Shown here one piece after another: positions 58,201-64,000 of a DNA stretch of 64,000 nucleotides. Each line of letters begins with the position of its first letter. The stretch's first letter is position 1. A program made the translations under genes and the position numbers. The DNA is taken from NCBI RefSeq assembly GCF_901709675.1, contig NC_051091.1:10514967-10578966 (forward strand). The letters run 5' to 3'. Origin of the DNA: Syngnathus acus (Eukaryota; Chordata; Actinopteri; Syngnathiformes; Syngnathidae). Below the pieces are notes generated by a model that had not been told where the DNA came from, did not search any database, and worked only from the letters and a program-made list of their open reading frames with translations.

Positions 58201-58218
58201 CACCAGTGAGACCTGCAT
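43298..58218 (-). CDS. kcnab2: Voltage-gated K+ channel beta-2 subunit (AKR6), with inactivation-ball first exon
   Basis: Cytoplasmic beta subunit that binds the T1 domain of Kv1 channels as a tetramer and has an NADPH-binding aldo-keto reductase core. Exons on the minus strand: 58007-58218, 50617-50660, 50311-50348, 50130-50209, 48294-48338, 47796-47840, 47617-47660, 47153-47239, 46351-46436, 46139-46259, 45965-46059, 45052-45172, 43975-44063, 43298-43387. They total 1197 nt (398 residues) without a break. Marks: [28 protein letters not shown] (catalytic Asp, Tyr), [10 protein letters not shown] (Lys), VFANRPDPN (Asn), [29 protein letters not shown], and the end [31 protein letters not shown] and the PKLSSS tail fit beta-2 and not beta-1 or beta-3. 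The usual short beta-2 N-terminal exon (MIYSTRYGSP type) was not seen and may lie beyond the right edge. Confidence 0.95.
44064..45051 (-). other. kcnab2 intron between the exons at 45052 and 44063
   Basis: About 1 kb. The part at about 44335-44480 is GC-richer and looks constrained (GGATTTATGGTAATTGGGAG, GTTAATGGGCC, GCTAATCCATAAACG). The rest is AT-rich with short A/T runs and no coding signal. Confidence 0.5.
45318..45600. repeat. Decayed CCCTAA/CCCTGAC-type minisatellite in kcnab2
   Basis: Strings such as CTTACCCTAACTTCAAAC, AACTGTAACCCTGACATG and CCCTTGACCTGATTG recur irregularly. They resemble the AACCCTGACTTGAAACCCTA units at 31739-31883, but with much more change. Confidence 0.45.
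48339..50129 (-). other. kcnab2 intron of 1.8 kb with possible regulatory sequence
   Basis: No coding exon seen. 48896-49220 is AT-rich but of even complexity and holds homeodomain/POU-like cores (CCATTAATA, TATGCATATTAATTTTCATT). It is a candidate conserved non-coding element. GC content rises at 48580-48640 and 50090-50130. Confidence 0.4.
50661..58006 (-). other. kcnab2 intron 1, 7.3 kb
   Basis: No further exon recognised on either strand. Contents: A-rich runs at 53187-53253, a possible decayed hAT transposase fragment near 54590-54740 (frame broken by stops, very uncertain), an ATT run near 56252-56268, and a constrained-looking stretch at about 55955-56165 that includes TTATGCAAATGAGGC. 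Confidence 0.55.
58007..58218 (-). CDS. kcnab2: kcnab2 first exon encoding an N-type inactivation ball
   Basis: Starts [16 protein letters not shown], followed by [22 protein letters not shown] and RTGMKY(R). The MQVSxxCT start, the EDRL element and the TGMKYR end are those of Kv-beta-1.1 and Kv-beta-3, whose N-terminus plugs the channel pore; Cys7 is the redox-sensitive residue in that family. The donor TATAG|GTATGT leaves two bases that complete Arg with the A at 50660, giving [12 protein letters not shown]. The 7.3-kb intron behind it suggests a separate promoter. Confidence 0.92.
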
Positions 58219-58805
58219 CTTGGATCTTTTCTTTAAAACGACTGGATGAACTGCGAGTGGATGAGCTGGGAGAGTGAGGCTTCTTCTGGTCCGGGACGGT
58301 GTTTAGTTGTAAAAGGTGGCCTTGTCCCTGGGGCAAGTGTCACACGCCTTGCTTGTGTTAGAAATCACCTCCCGCTTGATAAATGGACTGACAAGCTCGC
58401 AATATTCCTGAGGCAGATACAAAAGTATACAAAGTATGAAGCAAAAAGGTGGTCTTCTTGTTGAGGGTCTTCCTTGATTCAGATAGTCATGAGAGATTTA
58501 GAGTCTGTCAGTTTCTTTTCAAGGCTGAGCTCCAAGCTGGGGTTTTACACCTTCCCTGCTGCCTGCTCTTTAAAAATGATGGCAATGTAAAGATCCAAAC
58601 CACGAGACAAAAGTAGAAATTTGCAAGATCCTCACATCTGCCGAATCCACCTTGACAGTCGGGCCGGCTGCTGGAAATTCATTCCACCGCCCGACCTCAT
58701 TGTCACCTCTCTGACCGTCGCCTCGATTCAACTTACATCTCCCTGCTTTGTGCTGATCGTGAAGCGGCACGGTGCACAAGCGATGGGAAGGGAAGGGGAA
58801 GGAGA

Positions 58806-58870
<65 letters not shown>

Positions 58871-61800
58871 AACGTGGTGGGAGGGATATGAGGAGGAACA
58901 GTCAAGGCAGCGTGAGACTGCAAGGCATTGAAATCTGTTGTGTTGACAAGAGCTCCTCGAAGAAAGGGTGCGGCGTTATTTTCATGAACACTTTTTTGGT
59001 GTCCCAGCGTTGCCCTGCAGTGAGTTTGAAAACAAACAGCCTCGTCACTTCCCTCACGAGGGACTGTTCAACTGCCCATAAAATATTCATTATGTAACTT
59101 TATCTGTAACAATATACGCCAAAAGCAAGATGGTGACGGACAGAAACGAGTCCCTCTGTTTGACCAAGGTTGTTGAGATAATATCAAATTGGATAAACTG
59201 TGCTTAGATACTAAATTCTAAATATTAAATAAGGAAAATCAAACGTAAACATTCAGGCCTGAGTGAATTCTATGGATTTGGAACGAAACCTTCTGAAAAC
59301 AAAAATTGGCTAAAATATCGTCCAAAATCAGAACACAAAGATAAACAAAGCAAATTCAGCAGAATTATTTGATCACTTGAACTGAACCCATTGTGAGAGT
59401 ATATCAAATGTTGGAAAATAAAGCTCAAGTAATCCATAACCTTGCTATAAACGCCAAGTACAAATTGATCTTGAAAAACAATAGGAGTAATCTCGGCCCC
59501 CATTAAATTGTTGGAATGTGACAACGGCTTGGATGTTGAACGTAAACACCGGCGTAATTGGGCTGAATGCAATCGAGGCGGCAGATTGACGGGCCGAGTG
59601 GATGAGCTGCGCGCTGCTAGTAATCTAATACTGGAGCTTATCTGAGTGGAGCAGCTAGTGTGGCAAGCAGATAATTAAACAAGATGCCATCAGGATCAGG
59701 AGCAGATGTGGAGAGTGAAGCACTTATAGAGGCCACCTCTATCAATGGAATCTGGCAGACAAACTGTTGCTAACTGACAGCTCTATTCTTGGAACTATGA
59801 CCTTTGTTTGGGTCGCCTAGCCTCAGATAGAGACCCGGTTTGAAGGCTTTCATTCGACTGAACTCGGATTTGGAATCTACACGGCAGGGTGCATGTTCTG
59901 TTACGCTTACCTTCAAGTCATAGAATGGGTGACAAACATCAGATTGAATGAAGGATTCTATCAACATCAAATTATAGTGAACAAAAAGCATTCACTCTCA
60001 AGGCTGCTGCGCATCAGAGCTCGGCGCTTAGAGTCGCCACAACGGTAGTGGAAATGTGATGCCACGTTCCATTCCAGTCAGCTCCAGGGCCTCAGGAGTC
60101 GGCGCATGGAGGGGATTTAATGAGAGTTGGTGGTGGGGGGGTGTCATGGACAAGAGCAAAAGGCGGCACATATACAGTAGTGGCATACATTGGAATCTAA
60201 GACACATCACTTAAGAGACTAATCTTAGTTGATAATCTAGTTGTGGGTCGCAATATACTCCACACACAGTATACTAAACCATTGATGGTTGACTTAGTCA
60301 TTTGTAATTCCTAGAAATCCTTTGTTGAACCCTTTTTCATCTGCATCTGAAAAACTTCATCTCTATTGAGCGGCAGAGCAATGGAGGATAAATGAATCAA
60401 TACAAGAATGCGTCGTGTGACCGTCAAGTAATCCATCACCTAAATGAATCAACAGAAGAGCTATTTTTCGTTTTGCGCCTTGTTTGGGTATTTTATTCGG
60501 CTATTTGACTCCCGCCAGAAAAAGCAATCGTTGTCGCGAACCCCCTTCCCCCAGTTTTAATATTCATCGATAATAAAAGGGTCGTGTGTGAAAGCACGCT
60601 GCGTTTAAATGAGCATATAAATTCAACTGCTAAGCAGTCAGTCAATAAAGACCAGCTTGGCAGCCTTTGTTGACTTGCTGCTTGCTGTGAGTTAGGTGAG
60701 TGAAATATACAAAACCAGTGACACACTAATAATAATAAAATCTTCTCAAACCTCCTCCCTAAATAAAATTAATGTTTTCTGTTTTTTAATCCAGATAGTT
60801 TTGTGCACCCTTTAATAAAATATATGTTTACAACACCACTATTGGGAAATTATTTCACACCCAGTAATAAAGATGCTTTGGAGCGCTGCAGGATACATAA
60901 AATTAATTCATGGTTTGATAGGAGAGTATTCAAAACATGCTATTCTGATCTTTGCATAATCACTTAGAGTGCATGTGTTAAGTTGCTAATGAGACACACG
61001 TGATTTAGGTGACTCAGAATTCCTACCAGGCCATTGCACAACTCACTTCATATCCGTGCAACAACGTAACAAAGCAACTGCTATCAAGCCCACAATATTA
61101 CTTTTTTTTTAGAGAAGTAAAAAAAATAATACAAAACAAACCTGTACTTTTTTTCATTTTAATTGCCTGTTTGGTGGTTATTTGAAAATCGACTGCTGCT
61201 AAAATCCCTCTAAAACAATGTGAGCGAATCCAGAACACCGATAGGGCCCCCGATTTATTCACAGTGCGGAGGAGGAGGAAGAGAAGGGAACAAGCTGCAT
61301 ATATGTGCATGTGCCAGCACACACACAAACATACACAGACGCACAGATTTTTTCGATCACGACTACAGCCACAATATTGCATCCGCAGTCCAAATTTTAT
61401 GTGAAAATTTCAACAAAAGACAAAAACTAAAATCTATGGTTGAGTATAGTAATTACTTGAGATAAGAGTTGAAAATTTTTTCGGGCTCCTTGTTACTCAA
61501 AATGATTATTTTGCTAATTATCTTTTCCCATTGACATGAACATGCCATTAATCCATTCCAGCCTCTACAAAATTTGTTGTTTTAAGAAAAATAGAACTCT
61601 ATTGTAATAAAACATACAAAAGCGACATTCTCAATTTGAATGAAAGAGTTTCATTTTTTTCTTTTTGCTTGCATTATAACTTATCCATGTGTTTATTACG
61701 ATACTGTCTGTCTACATGTGTTACTTCACTCTTTATGGATCAAGGCAAAAACAAGCTTGTTGTGACTGCCAAGATATTTCTTCTTATCATGTAGTATAAG

Positions 61801-64000
61801 AGCAGTTCATTTTCTTCAAGTATTTTTCTCGGTCAAAGCCTCTTTATTAATGCTCAAATGTAAGTTTAAGTTAAATAAGAAATCCCATACTTTGATGACA
61901 ACACACCTACGCATTCACACACGGAATTAGTCCTTTCCTACAGCTGCGAGGTTGTGCAGCGTCATCGTGTAGGAGGATTTAACACCAAAAAATTAATAAA
62001 AAAAATTGACAAAAAAAACCATACAACCCGAATTCTATGGGTGTAAGGAAGTATAAATACAGTTAAAATATTAATAATAAATATATTCCCTATTTCATGA
62101 CATTTTCATATTTTTAAAAGCCTTGTTTATGCAGTGTACAGTGCGGCAATGAACACTGCTGTATGGACATTCTTCCGTTCCACCGTGCATCCAGCCTCTG
62201 TTCGCTACGGCGACCCTTTGACAAATCAATGACGCCGTACCATAATGAAGCCACTGGAGAACACAGGAGGAGGTACAGCTCCGACGAGCGACACCCCCAC
62301 CCTCCTAACCCTTTTCCCGTGCAAGCGGCAAAACGGCAAGCGGAGAGAGAATGGCCGCTTTAATTGACAGAGTGTTTAGAAGGCACTCTGACCACAGAGG
62401 GAGCACTGTCACGGGTTGTCATCCTTCAGCACAACAGCAGCATTATCTCTAAAAATAGGCACTGGCTCTTTGAATCAGTTTGACAAAAGCGAGAGTGGGC
62501 CTGATGCAAAGAGCACCCACGGCGTCATAATGGAAGATGGGCAGTAAAAAAAATGCAACAAAATTTGATATTGTTGCATGCCAGCGCATGAAAAGTTGCT
62601 TACAGCAGAGATTCCGAGCTATTGTGCTGAGAGAGACCATTAGGAATGCCTTTGGGACTGATCCAAGTTCACCTAATTGGTCTGAACACTATTATTTACA
62701 AGAAACAATGCAGATTTACTATGTATCCTCCCTAGCAATGTATTGGCAGAACCGTTGAATGATCTTCAATCTTAGACGGGCTAACAAAACTAGTATTATT
62801 TAGCCATATAGTAGTTTAGCCATACTTGAACACCAAGAGTGCAGCAAAACATATAGAGAAACAATATGACAATAATAAAAATAATATTTTCTTTCTTCTG
62901 GATGGTTATAATTTGCTATTTTCTTTTATTATGTGTATGGCGCACTTGACCTGGTTCAGTTAATACTCTCTCTGAGCCGATCTTGTATCTCTGTATCCAT
63001 TTGTAAGAAAGCTTTGGCAGAGTTAATGGGCCAGGACATCAAATGTGGCAGAAGGTGATTACTAGTGCGGCACATACTCTGGATTAAAGCCCTATCATGT
63101 GTGAGCGTATGCCAGCTGTCCAACTGAAGGTTTAACTTATACTTTCTCACCAGGATTTGAGGAAACCTCGCAAGATAGAATCGCTGAGGTGGGGGATGGA
63201 ACGTGTGTGTTGTACATGTGAAGCAAGAGTGTGAGCGGGTTCAAGGGAGTTAAAGGAAAGTAACGTGATGTCCGACAGATTGACAGCGATGAGTGACAGA
63301 TGTTGTAATGTACCCTGAAGGGCCGGCTAAGCATTCCTAATATCTGCCAGGACAATCATTTCAGCACCATGGAAAATCGCCAACTCTTCCACTCTCGTAA
63401 AGTCAAAACTTAGAAATTCCTGCTTTGGAACCAAACATAATACGGTAGAAAATTTCACATAAATTGGTGCTTGTGAGTACCAAGCCAAATCGGTCTGTGC
63501 CCCCTCCCCTCAAAAAAAAAAAAAGTGAATTTGGCAAAACAGCATAATTAGAAGCAACACTGATTTATCAAAATCAATAGCAACATTCTGCATGTTAAAA
63601 AATAATGATAAAAAAAAAACATTCTTCATGGTTTGGATGTGAAAAAGTAGCACCCTCTGGTGGATAAAAAAAGTAGGCATCCATCCAAATTGAAACATTA
63701 ACATAAAAGGACTGCATTACTTTATACTATGATAAAGTCACATGTCCATTTTTTGTGTATCTTGCCATTTTAGGCAATTTTTTTAAATCAAAATAAACAC
63801 TCTCCTTCATTCAAGCCAGCCAAAGCACCTTTTGATTTAAAAAAAAAAAGTGAATGGCAAATAACGTTAAACGTAGCTCATTGTACATCTGATAGTTAAA
63901 AAGACTCCAGACAAAAATAACAAATAACACACCAAATGTGGGCACTCCTGATATGATGCAAGGGAGACACGCTAGTCACATCTGTGAGCAGCCATTGCGT
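58219..64000. other. Region upstream of the kcnab2 ball exon, no gene recognised
   Basis: All open frames here are short and look random. Stretches of even complexity that may be conserved non-coding elements: 59575-59720 (GCAGATAATTAAACAAGATG), 60510-60690 (TTTTAATATTCATCGATAAT) and 62160-62430 (GGCCGCTTTAATTGACAGAG). 61299-61340 is CA-rich. The missing alternative first exons of kcnab2 may lie beyond 64000. Confidence 0.5.
58808..58862. repeat. (GA)n microsatellite
   Basis: About 27 uninterrupted AG/GA units, about 600 bp upstream of the kcnab2 ball-exon ATG on its strand (so CT on the sense strand). Long CT tracts near promoters can be nuclease-sensitive. Confidence 0.95.

Noticed and set aside
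58621-59097. 158-codon open frame rich in Glu-Arg repeats
   Set aside because: Produced by the GA microsatellite; no conserved domain, and both sides look random.

Overview
The window is vertebrate nuclear DNA, most likely from a teleost fish. Genes are split into many short exons with GT-AG introns, the proteins match vertebrate families, and the introns carry repeat families common in fish genomes (an 8-bp-TSD hAT-like MITE, a TACCGTA-ended MITE, SINE tails, microsatellites). The species cannot be told from the sequence.

Layout. (1) 1-3690, minus strand: an AKR7-type aldehyde reductase gene (akr7a) whose 3' end runs off the left edge. Beside it, upstream in the direction of transcription, lies a decayed tandem duplicate at 2363-3441 that has lost exons 2-3 and an essential splice acceptor. 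(2) 4974-34976, plus strand: a complete megf6 gene. I place 38 coding exons (4800 nt, 1599 residues): signal peptide, EMI domain, one EGF, eight EGF/cbEGF repeats, an acidic linker, and 24 laminin-type EGF repeats at one per exon. Nearly all internal exons are symmetric and of the same phase. Its 9.6-kb intron 4 and the 3.3-kb intron 5 hold most of its non-coding DNA; intron 5 also holds a candidate signal-peptide exon whose donor phase fits the cbEGF exons. (3) 35660-40690: a repeat block built around a roughly 4.2-kb inverted repeat, with about 1-kb arms and a centre of tandem units that contain a nested hairpin. (4) 43298-58218, minus strand: kcnab2, a voltage-gated K+ channel beta subunit of the AKR6 family. 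I place 14 coding exons (398 residues), including a distant first exon that encodes an N-type inactivation ball like that of Kv-beta-1.1 and Kv-beta-3. (5) 58219-64000: non-coding DNA upstream of that exon, with a long GA microsatellite and several stretches that look like conserved enhancers.

Two of the three genes encode aldo-keto reductase folds (AKR7 and AKR6), but they are not close paralogues. They share no evident pathway with megf6, which encodes a secreted EGF/EMI protein. The most notable observations are the phase-compatible candidate first exon in megf6, the inactivation-ball exon of kcnab2, the large palindrome with its promoter-motif repeats, and the partial akr7a duplicate.
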